Notes: generated by a model from the letters alone, not told the origin. DNA of 64,000 bases from Thalassospira xianhensis MCCC 1A02616 (GCF_003326475.1 NZ_JPWA01000010.1:62001-126000), one strand, 5' to 3'; positions 42,274 to 51,208 are shown, numbered from the stretch's first letter. Numbers and translations: made by a program.

Positions 42274-43416
42274 ATGATCACAGGTCTCGGCAAATATGTA
42301 GTGAAGGCAGCAGCACTTGGCGCTCTGGGCATTGTTGCCCTGATGCAGGTTGCTCCGGCGAATGCCCAGTCGCGTATCAAGGATATCGCGGACTTCGAAG
42401 GCGTTCGCGACAACATGCTGGTCGGTTACGGCCTTGTTGTCGGCCTGAACGGCACAGGCGACGACCTTGGCGATGCTGACTTCACCCGCCAAAGCCTTGT
42501 CGCCATGCTTGAACGCCTTGGTATCAACGTACGTAGCCAGATCGACGACATTGATTCTGATAATATCGCGGCCGTAATGGTCACCGCCACCCTGCCGCCC
42601 TTCTCTCGCCAGGGTTCACGCCTTGATGTATCCATCAGCGCAATCGGCACTGCCGAAAGCCTTCAGGGTGGAACCCTTCTGGTGACACCGATGGTCGGCG
42701 CCGACGGCGAAGTTTATGCCGTTGCCCAAGGCAATCTTGCGGTTGGCGGTTTTTCCGCCGCCGGCAATGCCCAGACAGTGGTCAAAGGTGTTCCGACATC
42801 TGGACGTATTGCCAGTGGTGGTATCGTTGAACGCGAAATCGACTTCAACCTGAATTCCATGCAGAACATGTCCGTTGTTCTTCGCAACCCCGATTTCACG
42901 ACGGCAAGCCGCATCGCCGAAGCCGTTAATGCCTATCTTGGTGAAGTCGCAGCCCGCCCAAGCGACCCGGGCACCGTTCGCATCAACATTCCTGAACGCT
43001 ACAATCAGGATGTCGTGGCTTTGTTGACCGACATCGAGCAGCTTCGCGTCGAACCAGACCAGATCGCACGCGTCGTCATTGATGAAAACACCGGTACGAT
43101 CGTGATGGGCGAAAATGTTCGCATCAACCGCGTTGCAATCGCACAGGGCAATCTGACCATCCGTGTCACCGAGACCCCACAGGTATCGCAACCTTCTCCG
43201 TTCTCCCAGACCGGCACGACCGAGACTGTCGACCGGACCAATATCGAAGTGGATGAAGGCGAGGATAACCAGCTTGGCGTGCTTGAAAGTGGCGTCAGCC
43301 TGCAGGAACTGGTCAACGGCCTGAACAGTCTTGGTGTTGGCCCGCGCGACATGATCACCATTCTTCAGGCGATCAAAACGTCCGGCGCCCTCCAGGCCGA
43401 AATCGAGGTGATGTGA
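42274..43416 (+). CDS. flgI: flagellar P-ring protein FlgI
   Basis: FlgI forms the ring in the peptidoglycan layer around the rod. The 380-residue precursor has a signal peptide ending APANA, then RIKDIADFEGVRDNMLVGYG, TGDDLGDADFTRQSLVAMLE and later VVIDENTGTIVMGENVRI, all standard, and it ends GPRDMITILQAIKTSGALQA. Other ATGs at 42241 and before are less likely given the promoter. It overlaps the flgJ-like gene by one base. Confidence 0.97.
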   Translation: MITGLGKYVVKAAALGALGIVALMQVAPANAQSRIKDIADFEGVRDNMLVGYGLVVGLNGTGDDLGDADFTRQSLVAMLERLGINVRSQIDDIDSDNIAAVMVTATLPPFSRQGSRLDVSISAIGTAESLQGGTLLVTPMVGADGEVYAVAQGNLAVGGFSAAGNAQTVVKGVPTSGRIASGGIVEREIDFNLNSMQNMSVVLRNPDFTTASRIAEAVNAYLGEVAARPSDPGTVRINIPERYNQDVVALLTDIEQLRVEPDQIARVVIDENTGTIVMGENVRINRVAIAQGNLTIRVTETPQVSQPSPFSQTGTTETVDRTNIEVDEGEDNQLGVLESGVSLQELVNGLNSLGVGPRDMITILQAIKTSGALQAEIEVM

Positions 43417-43763
43417 TGATGATCGACAGCACCAGCGCCCTGATGGCGCAAGCCCAGGCATCCGCCCAGTACGGCGCACAGAATAACGTAACCAACCGCG
43501 CCAGCCAGTTGACGGATGGCCACATCAAAACCGACGCACAGGCCCGTAAAGCCGGTGAAGAATTTGAGTCCATGTTTCTTGGCCAGATGCTGAGCCACAT
43601 GTTTGCCGGCATCGAAACCAACGAAATGTTTGGTGGCGGTCACGGCGAGACCATGATGCGCTCCCTGCTGGTTGACGAATACGCCAAAGAAATGACCCGC
43701 GCAGGTGGCATCGGAATTGCAGATGCCGTTACACGCGAAATTCTCAAGGTGCAGGAAGGATAA
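43416..43763 (+). CDS. flgJ: rod-binding protein FlgJ (rod domain only)
   Basis: A 115-residue protein equal to the N-terminal rod-capping half of FlgJ: RKAGEEFESMFLGQMLSHMF, then GHGETMMRSLLVDEYAKEMT and the helix GGIGIADAVTREILKVQ. The C-terminal muramidase domain of enteric FlgJ is absent, as in most alphaproteobacteria, where a separate enzyme (SltF type) cuts the wall. It overlaps the flgI stop by one base (TGATG) and the next gene by one base, so three genes are translationally coupled. Confidence 0.93.
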   Translation: MMIDSTSALMAQAQASAQYGAQNNVTNRASQLTDGHIKTDAQARKAGEEFESMFLGQMLSHMFAGIETNEMFGGGHGETMMRSLLVDEYAKEMTRAGGIGIADAVTREILKVQEG

Positions 43764-44230
43764 TGACCATGACCACCGAACAGATGGTTATCGAGCTTAA
43801 AAGCGTCACATATGACCTTATTTCCCTTCTGGAGCGTGAAACCCAGGGGCTGCGCAAGCTCGAAATTGCCGAGTATGAGCAATTCGTGTCGGAAAAATCT
43901 GCCCTGTCGATGCAGTACGAACAGCTTGTCGTCAAATTGCGCGCGCGCGGTTCAGAGCTCCGCCAGTTGGCCGAGGACGACAAGGCGGAGCTTCGAGACC
44001 TGCAAGCCGAATTCCAGCAGGCCGCCCGCCGCAACATGACCGCCCTCCAGGCCGCCAAGGCCACCAACGAACGCATGGTCAATGCCATCGTTCGTGCGGT
44101 GAACGACAAGGCCAAGGAAGACTGCACGACCTATAACCGTTCCGGCCAGACCGGCAAGGCATCCCTTGGTGGCTACGGCCGCCCGACCAGCAAACCTGGC
44201 ACGTCTTACAGCGTTAACGAAACGCTCTAG
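43763..44230 (+). CDS. FlgN-like export chaperone
   Basis: A 155-residue protein, mostly helical with coiled-coil heptads (LISLLERETQGLRKLEIAEY, then LRARGSELRQLAEDDKAELR) and a disordered, glycine/threonine-rich end. FlgN is the cytoplasmic chaperone for the hook-filament junction proteins FlgK and FlgL, which are encoded directly downstream. The length, the helical hairpin and the place between flgJ and flgK support the call. Sequence similarity alone is weak for this fast-changing family. Confidence 0.78.
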   Translation: MTMTTEQMVIELKSVTYDLISLLERETQGLRKLEIAEYEQFVSEKSALSMQYEQLVVKLRARGSELRQLAEDDKAELRDLQAEFQQAARRNMTALQAAKATNERMVNAIVRAVNDKAKEDCTTYNRSGQTGKASLGGYGRPTSKPGTSYSVNETL

Positions 44231-44247
44231 GGGTAAAGGCGAAGATC

Positions 44248-46659
44248 ATGTCACTGACCCAGGCACTTAACAGCGCAATTTCCGGCCTCAATACCGCACA
44301 GGCCCGCATTTCGATCACCTCTTCGAATATCTCGAACGTGAATACCCCCGGCTATTCGAAGAAGATCGCTGGCCAGGAAACTCTGGTGCTCGACGGGGTT
44401 GGTGCAGGTTCGCAGATCGGCGACATCTATCGCAATGTTAACGAGGGTCTTGTGCGTGAAATGCGCGGCGAGCTTGGCAAAGCTGGACGGGAAGAAGTCC
44501 GGTTTGAATTCTTCAAGCGCATCCAGACCCTGTTTGGGACGCCTCAGTCTGACGGTGCGATAAGCCAGCGCATCAGTGATCTTGCCGACGCCTTCGAGCA
44601 GCTTGGCAATACACCGGAACAGAACTCGCCAAAAGTCGAAGTGATCGAAAGCGCCATTCAGGTGATGGATGCGTTCGAGAACCTGTCCGAACAGATCCAG
44701 CACATGCGGGGCGACATCGACAAGAACATCTCTGATGAAGTCGATAGCGCCAACGTATTGCTGAACGAGATCGCCGAGCTCAATACGGATGTCGTGCGTC
44801 AGAGAAACCTTGGACAGCCGACCACCGAGCTTGAAGACCAACGCGATCAAAAAATTAATGCGCTGTCCAAGATCATGAACGTCACCACGTATAACCGCGG
44901 CGATGGCTCCATGGTCCTGTTTACGGCCAATGGTAGCCGTACCCTTCTGGACAGAAGTCCTGCGACCCTGACATTCAGCCCGACTGCCGGTTTTGAACCT
45001 GGCACAGGTGGATCGGGTATAATGCTGAATGGCGAGGATATTACCGATGTCATGCAGACCGGGACGATCAAGGGCCTGCTTGAAATGCGTGACCAGGAAT
45101 TGCCGCGCCTGAACGACCAGATCAACGAACTGGCCGGTGAATTGCGTGATGCCATCAACGAAGAGCACAACAAGGGTACTGCCTTCCCACCACCAACCAA
45201 CCTGTCGGGCAACCGCATGGTCGCGGGATCGGACCCGTTGACGGCATCCGGTACATTTCGGATCGCAGCGTTAACTGCCAATGGAGAATTATCTGCCGAC
45301 GACAGTTGGGCCGACATCACATTGCCAACGGTTCCCGCAACGGTGCAAGGCCTTATTGATGCAATCAACGCGTCTGATGCCGGCGGCTATCTAACCGCAT
45401 CACTGGTTGACGGCCAGATGGTAATCGAAGGCATCGACGGCAGCCGCATTTCAATTAATGAAATGACCAGCGCCATCACCACGAGCGACGGTCGAGAACA
45501 GGGATTTTCCCACTATTTCGGTCTGAACGACTTTATTTCCACGACGAAACGCTCCGACACTATGACGTCGTCCCCGCGCGACAGTGCAACAGCAGCGTTG
45601 AATGTGACGGCGAATTCAATGGTCATCAGTGCCGGTAGCGGTGTTCTGACAACACCGGGCATTACCGTCAACTATGCGGCAACCGACAGCCTAACCGACG
45701 TGCGCGATGCCATCCGCACCGCTCTGGAAGGTGCGGGCATGACCGCAGAAGATGCTGCCGAAATGGCATATATTGTCGACGACGGTGATCGTTCTCGTCT
45801 GGTGCTGAGCTATACGGCAAACATGACGATAACCGACAATGGTAACATGGCCAAAACAATCGGCATGACCGAAGACATGCCGACACTGGCTGGCAATATG
45901 GATATCGACAGTGTGATCAAAAACGATCCGGCCCGCATCGTACGCGGACAAATGAATGCCGATGTCTATGGAACATCAAATGCGGTTGTGGATTCTTCGG
46001 CAGCTATCCCCAATCTCGGCCCACTGGTACCGCCGCCGCTAAACTATACGCTGACCGTCAGCGGCCCTTTTTCCGACGTGAATATCGATTATGACAGCGG
46101 TTCGTCACTGGAAGATATCGCAAATGCTATCAATAACAGCGCAATCCTGTCCGACAACAATATCACGGCCGACGTTATCTATGACAGCAGCATCGGCGGT
46201 TATAAATTGCAGGTAACCGACGCCGATGGTGATCCGTTCTTTTTCCAGGATAGCGGCCTTCCTTCTGCAGACAGCCTGACAACGGTTCTGGGATTGGGTA
46301 TCAATTACGGTATTCACGAAGGTGACAATAGTGCCGCCCTTGCACTTAGCAACACGTTCGAACGTACCGATATCGATTTCGAATCTGCAGGCGGCCTGTC
46401 TGCCGAAAGGACGTCACTAACCGATTTTGCTGCTGGAATTATTGCAACTTCTGCGACCAAGGCGTCCGTTGCCGCGAGCAACTATGAGTTCCAGTCCTCT
46501 CTGGTAACGGATCTCGATACCCGCATCCAGAATGAGGCCGGGGTCAACCTTGACGAAGAAATGTCCGATTTGATCATTTTCCAGCGGGCTTACAGTGCAT
46601 CCGCACGGGTTATTTCGACCGTGGATGAATTGTTTGATACGCTGCTGAATGCGGTTTAA
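44248..46659 (+). CDS. flgK: hook-filament junction protein FlgK (HAP1)
   Basis: FlgK joins hook and filament. The 803-residue protein starts SLTQALNSAISGLNTAQARI with ISSNISNVNTPGYSKK (the shared rod/hook helix) and ends SDLIIFQRAYSASARVISTV. The middle is about 250 residues longer than in E. coli and has repeated beta-rich sections with calcium-like Asp/Gly motifs (DADGDPFFFQD), probably surface-exposed domains. It follows the FlgN-like gene after 17 bases and precedes flgL. Confidence 0.95.
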   Translation: MSLTQALNSAISGLNTAQARISITSSNISNVNTPGYSKKIAGQETLVLDGVGAGSQIGDIYRNVNEGLVREMRGELGKAGREEVRFEFFKRIQTLFGTPQSDGAISQRISDLADAFEQLGNTPEQNSPKVEVIESAIQVMDAFENLSEQIQHMRGDIDKNISDEVDSANVLLNEIAELNTDVVRQRNLGQPTTELEDQRDQKINALSKIMNVTTYNRGDGSMVLFTANGSRTLLDRSPATLTFSPTAGFEPGTGGSGIMLNGEDITDVMQTGTIKGLLEMRDQELPRLNDQINELAGELRDAINEEHNKGTAFPPPTNLSGNRMVAGSDPLTASGTFRIAALTANGELSADDSWADITLPTVPATVQGLIDAINASDAGGYLTASLVDGQMVIEGIDGSRISINEMTSAITTSDGREQGFSHYFGLNDFISTTKRSDTMTSSPRDSATAALNVTANSMVISAGSGVLTTPGITVNYAATDSLTDVRDAIRTALEGAGMTAEDAAEMAYIVDDGDRSRLVLSYTANMTITDNGNMAKTIGMTEDMPTLAGNMDIDSVIKNDPARIVRGQMNADVYGTSNAVVDSSAAIPNLGPLVPPPLNYTLTVSGPFSDVNIDYDSGSSLEDIANAINNSAILSDNNITADVIYDSSIGGYKLQVTDADGDPFFFQDSGLPSADSLTTVLGLGINYGIHEGDNSAALALSNTFERTDIDFESAGGLSAERTSLTDFAAGIIATSATKASVAASNYEFQSSLVTDLDTRIQNEAGVNLDEEMSDLIIFQRAYSASARVISTVDELFDTLLNAV

Positions 46660-46686
46660 GCTACCGCATAAAATGGAGACAGTAAG

Positions 46687-47913
46687 ATGGTAACGCGCGT
46701 TGCAACTTACACAAGCCACACATTGCTTTCGAACCTGGCGTTGAAAAACGCATCAAAGGTTGCGGATCTGAATACCCAAGCGTCGAGCGGTTATAAATCG
46801 CGCGAATATTCGGGTATTGCAGAAAGTACGCAACGCTTACTGAATCTCGAAGCAGAATATACCCGCACCGACCAATATCTTCGAAACGCAACCCAGGCCA
46901 AACTGCGTCTGCAATCGATGGAAACGGCCGTCGATGAAATGACTTCCGTTGCGGTCAAGATGAAGACCCTCCTGATTCAGGCACTCAGTGCCAATCAATC
47001 CGACGATGTCAATCTTGACAATGAAGCCACACAGGCGATGCAACAGCTTGCCGGTTTGCTCAACACCAATCTGGATGGGCGTTTCCTCTTTGCTGGCGGA
47101 CGATCCGATCAGCCCGCAGTCGATATCGACAAAATCTATCCTGCGGATAACTATGCCAGCGGAGAAACCTCCATCAGCGCAGCCGATACGCTCGCCTCGC
47201 TGGGGGTTACCGACGGCACGATCGAGATTGTCAGCTCTGATAGCGATGGCAATACGGTTACGACAAACATCCCCTATGTTGCGGCAACAACGACCATTGG
47301 CGACCTGATTAACACCATTAACGGCAATACCGCCAATGGTGCGACGTCAAGTCTTCGCCCGGTTTCATCCGGCGGATCACCCCGATTGAATATCGAGAAT
47401 GTGGGTAACGGATCCATTACGTTGAACGAAATCGGTGGCGGCAACATACTGGAAGCCCTTGGGCTTACCAAAATTCCGAATCCGCGAAACGACACGGCCT
47501 ACTATTCCGGTGACCAGCAGGTTCTAAGTACCCGCGTCGACAAGAATTATGATATTTCATACGGAATTCTTGCTGATGCCCCTGCATTCCAAAGCCTTAT
47601 TCAGGGGTTGGGGATTGCCGCAGGTACAACTGATCAGGAAGCACTTGGACAGGCACTTGATCATATCAATGATGCCATCGAAAACCTTCCGAACATTCAG
47701 GGTAAAATCGGTCTTGATATCGCCAACCTTGAACGCTTTGAAGGCAGCCACGCTGATTTCAAGGTTTTCGCGAGCCAAGCCATTGCGGATATCGAAGGCG
47801 TTGATATTCCGCTGACCCTTGTCGAACTGGCCCAGCACGAGACAGCATTAAACGCGAGCTTCATGACGATCTCCCGTTCATCCGAGCTAAGTCTGGTAAA
47901 CTATCTGAGATAA
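46687..47913 (+). CDS. flgL: hook-filament junction protein FlgL (HAP3)
   Basis: FlgL is the second junction protein, structurally like flagellin. The 408-residue protein starts with RVATYTSHTLLSNLALKNAS and KVADLNTQASSGYKSREYSG, the flagellin-like N-terminal helix, with a conserved NLDGRFLFAGGRSDQPAVD, and ends in the matching C-terminal helix (ALNASFMTISRSSELSLVNY). Ribosome site GGAGA. It lies 27 bases after flgK and 80 bases before fliW. Confidence 0.94.
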   Translation: MVTRVATYTSHTLLSNLALKNASKVADLNTQASSGYKSREYSGIAESTQRLLNLEAEYTRTDQYLRNATQAKLRLQSMETAVDEMTSVAVKMKTLLIQALSANQSDDVNLDNEATQAMQQLAGLLNTNLDGRFLFAGGRSDQPAVDIDKIYPADNYASGETSISAADTLASLGVTDGTIEIVSSDSDGNTVTTNIPYVAATTTIGDLINTINGNTANGATSSLRPVSSGGSPRLNIENVGNGSITLNEIGGGNILEALGLTKIPNPRNDTAYYSGDQQVLSTRVDKNYDISYGILADAPAFQSLIQGLGIAAGTTDQEALGQALDHINDAIENLPNIQGKIGLDIANLERFEGSHADFKVFASQAIADIEGVDIPLTLVELAQHETALNASFMTISRSSELSLVNYLR

Positions 47914-47993
47914 TTTGCGAAAAGCCTTCTTGTATTCAGCCTTTCAAAGGCACACACATACAATCAACCAAACATCAGCGCGCCGGAGTTAGA

Positions 47994-48470
47994 ATGGCAA
48001 TGGACCCCGAAAAGGCCACCGACAAGACCGTACCCGAGTCCGTGGTAGTTGAAACCCGGTTTGGCAATATAGAGTTTAGCTGGGACAAGGGCATCTATAT
48101 GCCGATTGGCCTTTTGGGTTTTCCTGACCATCATGTCTTTGGTCTGGCAAACATTCCCAATACCAACCTGGATCAGTTCAAGCTTTATCAAAGCCTGACC
48201 GATGCAAATCTGTCCTTCATCGTGGCCCCTTACAATATGGATAGCCAGATGATCGATCAAAAGGACATTGATCTTGCACTTTCCAGCCTTGCAATCGAGG
48301 CAAAAAACCTGGCAGTCCTGATGGTTGTCACGGTGCGCAGTGCACCGGATGGCAAAGGCATTACCATGTCGACCAATCTGCGGGCTCCGGTCTTTATTGA
48401 CACGGAACGCCAGATTGCCTGGCAGCACATTATTCCCAACGACAAATATTCCGTTCAGCACGATCTGTAA
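47994..48470 (+). CDS. fliW: flagellar assembly factor FliW
   Basis: FliW binds CsrA allosterically and also flagellin; when flagellin is exported, FliW is freed, removes CsrA and lets flagellin be translated. The 158-residue protein has VVETRFGNIEFSWDKGIYMP, IGLLGFPDHHVFGLANIPN and the core VVTVRSAPDGKGITMSTNLR then APVFIDTERQIAWQHII, which is the FliW pattern. An N-terminal extension of about 18 residues precedes the fold. It lies just before the first flagellin gene; csrA is at 22.9 kb. Confidence 0.94.
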   Translation: MAMDPEKATDKTVPESVVVETRFGNIEFSWDKGIYMPIGLLGFPDHHVFGLANIPNTNLDQFKLYQSLTDANLSFIVAPYNMDSQMIDQKDIDLALSSLAIEAKNLAVLMVVTVRSAPDGKGITMSTNLRAPVFIDTERQIAWQHIIPNDKYSVQHDL

Positions 48471-48487
48471 AACCGGAAGTTGCCCAC

Positions 48488-48520
48488 TTGCCCGGCAGAT
48501 ATTGCCGGGCAATGCTTTTA
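48488..48520 (+). terminator. terminator after fliW
   Basis: TTGCCCGGCA and TGCCGGGCAA form a perfect ten-base stem around GATAT, followed by TGCTTTTATT, 17 bases after the fliW stop. Confidence 0.88.
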
Positions 48521-48545
48521 TTCCCCTCAAATCACGGCCCAAAAC

Positions 48546-48561
48546 TGGCACGCTCGTTGCT
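48546..48561 (+). promoter_or_regulatory. sigma-54 promoter of flagellin gene 1
   Basis: TGGCACGCTCGTTGCT is an essentially perfect sigma-54 site (TGGCACG-N4-TTGCT). The start would be near 48572, giving a leader of about 115 bases. Confidence 0.92.
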
Positions 48562-48579
48562 TAATACTCTGGTATTCAG

Positions 48580-48680
48580 GCTCTCGAGCAAACGAAACAC
48601 ACGATAACCGTGATGGGACACGGGCTTCGAGAGCATTTTTTCAGACTACACAGGCTCCGATGGGGCCATCCATGTAGGAG
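48580..48680 (+). promoter_or_regulatory. structured 5' leader of flagellin gene 1
   Basis: GCTCTCGA (48580-48587) and TCGAGAGC (48627-48634) can pair and are followed by ATTTTTT, an attenuator-like arrangement inside the leader. At 48668-48680 the leader has ATCCATGTAGGAG, which occurs identically before flagellin gene 2 and includes the ribosome site with a GGA core of the kind CsrA binds. Confidence 0.55.
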
Positions 48681-48686
48681 GGAAGT

Positions 48687-49976
48687 ATGGCTCTTAATAT
48701 TATCTCGAACTATGCTGCAAACGTTGCACACCGCAACTTGCAGGAATCCGACACCATGGCGACCCGGTCGCTTTCAAAACTGTCGTCGGGTACCCGTGTT
48801 GTTTCGGCTCGTGACGATGCTGCCTCGATGGCAATCGGTGCCCGTCTGAACGCAACCACCCAGGCACTTAAAACGGCAACCGTCAACGTTGGTCAGGCCA
48901 ACTCGATGCTGCAGATTGCCGATGGTGCAATGGCAACCATCGACGATGTTCTTGTTCGCATGAAAACGCTGGCAACCCAGGCTGCTTCCGGCAACCTGTC
49001 AGACACCGAACGCGGCTTCCTCGACGATGAATTCCAGCTTCTGAAAGACGAAATTGATCGCATCGCATCGTCAACCAACTTCAACGGCGTTCAATTGCTT
49101 GGCGATGGTGGCGATGTTGATATCAACTTTACTAACGTTGGTGCCGGTACCGGCGCGGACCTGAGCAATGCCAACGGCTTCTCCGGCTTTGCGATTACCG
49201 ACAACAACTTCTGGGCAAGTGACGATACAGAAGATGGTGTTGCCGACAACAACTTTGCTGTCGATATCACCCAGGGTCCGGGCAACTCGGTTATTATGAC
49301 CATTACCGCGAATGTTGATAATGGCGGCACCGGTACACCGACTTCCACCACTCAGAGCATCGACATCACCAGCTACCAGACTGCCGGTGACAACGAAGTT
49401 GGCGTCGGCCAACAGGCCAGCTTGAACTTCGACGAGATCGGCCTGTCCATCACGTTCAACTCTGGCATTACGGCTGTTGTTGATGCTGCTGTTGGCGGCA
49501 CCGCATTTGGTGAAGCCGCTAACGCTGGCAACGGCACCATTAACATGTTGGCCGACAACGGCCAGCGCTTCAACGCCGATGTCAACTTCCAGATCGGTGC
49601 AAACAATACCGCCGCCGACCGTCTTTCAGTCACCCTGACCCGTGTGGATCTTGACACTCTTGGTCTTGCGACAACCATAATCGGCGATCAGGCAGGAGCA
49701 CAGGCGGGTATCGAAAGTGTAAACTCGGCAATTGATGCCCTGCAGGCTGCCCGCGCGTCGATCGGTACGTTCCAGAACCGCCTCGACTTCGCTGGTCAGA
49801 ACCTGTCAACCACAACAGAAAATACCGAATCAGCCCGGTCTGTCCTGCTTGACCTTGACGTCGCATCTGAAATGACCACGTTCACCTCGAAGCAAATTCT
49901 GGTGCAGTCCGGTGTCGCCATGCTGGCACAGGCTAACCAGATGCCGCAGAACCTGCTGCGTCTGCTGCAACAGTAA
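48687..49976 (+). CDS. flagellin, copy 1
   Basis: The main filament subunit, 429 residues. The conserved D0/D1 helices are ALNIISNYAANVAHRNLQES, with LSKLSSGTRVVSARDDAASM, and at the end SEMTTFTSKQILVQSGVAML with NQMPQNLLRLLQQ. The central part (about 150-330) is variable, rich in Gly, Asn, Asp and Thr, and forms the surface. It shares very high identity at both ends with the copy at 51209; the middle differs slightly (this copy has eight extra residues). Strong ribosome site AGGAGGG and a sigma-54 promoter. It is closed by a strong terminator. Confidence 0.97.
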   Translation: MALNIISNYAANVAHRNLQESDTMATRSLSKLSSGTRVVSARDDAASMAIGARLNATTQALKTATVNVGQANSMLQIADGAMATIDDVLVRMKTLATQAASGNLSDTERGFLDDEFQLLKDEIDRIASSTNFNGVQLLGDGGDVDINFTNVGAGTGADLSNANGFSGFAITDNNFWASDDTEDGVADNNFAVDITQGPGNSVIMTITANVDNGGTGTPTSTTQSIDITSYQTAGDNEVGVGQQASLNFDEIGLSITFNSGITAVVDAAVGGTAFGEAANAGNGTINMLADNGQRFNADVNFQIGANNTAADRLSVTLTRVDLDTLGLATTIIGDQAGAQAGIESVNSAIDALQAARASIGTFQNRLDFAGQNLSTTTENTESARSVLLDLDVASEMTTFTSKQILVQSGVAMLAQANQMPQNLLRLLQQ

Positions 49977-49995
49977 ACTATCTGCAAGGCAGTCC

Positions 49996-50032
49996 GCAAA
50001 AGGTGCGACCTCATTAGAGGCGCACCTTTTGC
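49996..50032 (+). terminator. terminator after flagellin gene 1
   Basis: GCAAAAGGTGCG (49996-50007) pairs with CGCACCTTTTGC (50021-50032), with CCTC/GAGG extending the stem inside. It lies 20 bases after the stop codon. Confidence 0.88.
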
Positions 50033-50051
50033 TGCCGATAAGGCATTTCCA

Positions 50052-50180
50052 AAGCAGATCGTCATCCCCGCGAAGACGGGTATCCATTATATTTTGATGG
50101 GATATAGATTCTTGGTCGGCGCACCGCTCCGCACGGAATGACGATTTTGCTCCATTCCAGGCTTTGTCAATAATTCGAGG
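50052..50180. repeat. palindromic MITE-like repeat, copy 1
   Basis: The core from 50059 to 50144 starts TCGTCATCCC and ends GGAATGACGA, terminal inverted repeats matching at nine of ten positions. The CGTCATnCCCGCGAA opening is a widespread short interspersed repeat of proteobacterial genomes. The flank GCTCCATTCC follows in both copies. Confidence 0.75.
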
Positions 50181-50591
50181 CCTTTTGGCATTGCCCCCCC
50201 CGACAGGGTGACGACCTCCGGGTCCGCGGCCCCGTTGCCCGCTTCGGCCCCTTCCGGCCATGACGGCACGCCCAACAACCGATGAAGCCCGGACAAACTT
50301 CGGGCTTACGGCCACCAACTCTCCACCACCGGCGGACCACAATCCACTGCTGCCATTGCTGCCGCTTCCGGCAAATACGGGGTCCCTTCCCCGAAAAGAC
50401 GCACCTCTCCCGCCATGACCAACAAGCATTTTGAACCGTGTTAGAACCAGCGCATTATGCCCCCATAATGGCTCCGCCATCCGCTGGTCAGTATCCTGCG
50501 GATCGGCTCGCCGCTCCGTCTGCATCCCCATCCCTGTCTGTGTCTTTGTCCCTGCACCCTGATGACCTCTCTGGTCTGGCCCCGAACGCAA

Positions 50592-50624
50592 AAACCCGCA
50601 AAGCGCATCTGGCTTTGCGGGTTT
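50592..50624. terminator. orphan terminator-like hairpin
   Basis: AAACCCGCAAAG and CTTTGCGGGTTT form a perfect 12-base stem with a nine-base loop, T-rich on one side. No gene ends next to it; it may be a remnant or may insulate the spacer. Confidence 0.65.
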
Positions 50625-50731
50625 CGGTCCGGGTGTATTTCTCCCGTTGATTTTTCTCTTATGCCATAAATGAAAGAACAAATCAAGAACTTTATTTAAA
50701 AAACGGCATGAGGCAGCAGGCAAAACATTCC

Positions 50732-50860
50732 CAAGCAGCCTGTCATTCCCGCGAAGGAAAGAATCCATTATATTTCAATTCGATATCGACCTATACTCAG
50801 CACTCCGCTTTGCTCGGAATGACGACTTTGCTCCATTCCGCGCTTGGTCAACAATCCGGG
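50732..50860. repeat. palindromic MITE-like repeat, copy 2
   Basis: It aligns along its length with the copy at 50052 (shared blocks AAGCAG, TCCATTATATTT, GGAATGACGA and TTTGCTCCATTCC) but has diverged clearly in between, so it is not a recent duplicate. Same orientation as copy 1. Confidence 0.7.
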
Positions 50861-51093
50861 GAGTGACCTCCAGAGCCGCTGTTTTCTTCTTTAATGACAT
50901 TCAGGCACTTTCGATTCGAACCGATTCGTGCTTTTCAACACTTTCAGGGCGAAAACGCTATCATCCCCCCACTGAAAACAACTTCAAATATTCGGAATAT
51001 CAACGGTATATCTATATTAACATATTGATTTAAAATACATTTTCATCAATCAACAAATTACTGGACATACATATCATCCATATGTATATTTCG

Positions 51094-51110
51094 TGGTACA
51101 AAGTTTTGCT
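51094..51110 (+). promoter_or_regulatory. sigma-54-like site of flagellin gene 2 with 11-base spacing
   Basis: TGGTACAAAGTTTTGCT carries good -24 and -12 boxes, but GG and GC are 11 bases apart instead of ten. That spacing is normally poorly used, so this may be a weak or dead copy of the promoter in front of gene 1. Confidence 0.4.
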
Positions 51111-51208
51111 TCTGCTGATCAGGAAGAACATCAGAAGCATATCTGGCAATGTTGCCAGGTTTCAGAACGGCATGATGCCGTTTGAGCTATCCATGTAGGA
51201 GATATAAA

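Larger units (their letters stand above)
50033..51208. other. long spacer between the two flagellin genes
   Basis: About 1.2 kb without a supported gene. It holds two diverged copies of a short hairpin element (50052-50180 and 50732-50860), an orphan terminator hairpin (50592-50624), a GC-rich stretch of poor coding character, and an AT-rich segment (about 50940-51110) leading into flagellin gene 2. Long reading frames here begin inside the repeat and are not believed to be genes. Confidence 0.75.

Noticed and set aside
50015-50041. A sigma-28-like site TAGA-N15-GCCGATAA
   Set aside because: It overlaps the terminator of flagellin gene 1 and lies over 1.1 kb before gene 2, with no gene directly after it; taken as chance.
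49830-50768. A 312-codon open frame on the minus strand across the flagellin spacer
   Set aside because: It begins inside the palindromic repeat (MDSFLRGND is the usual translation of this repeat) and runs antisense into flagellin gene 1; no ribosome site and no domain.
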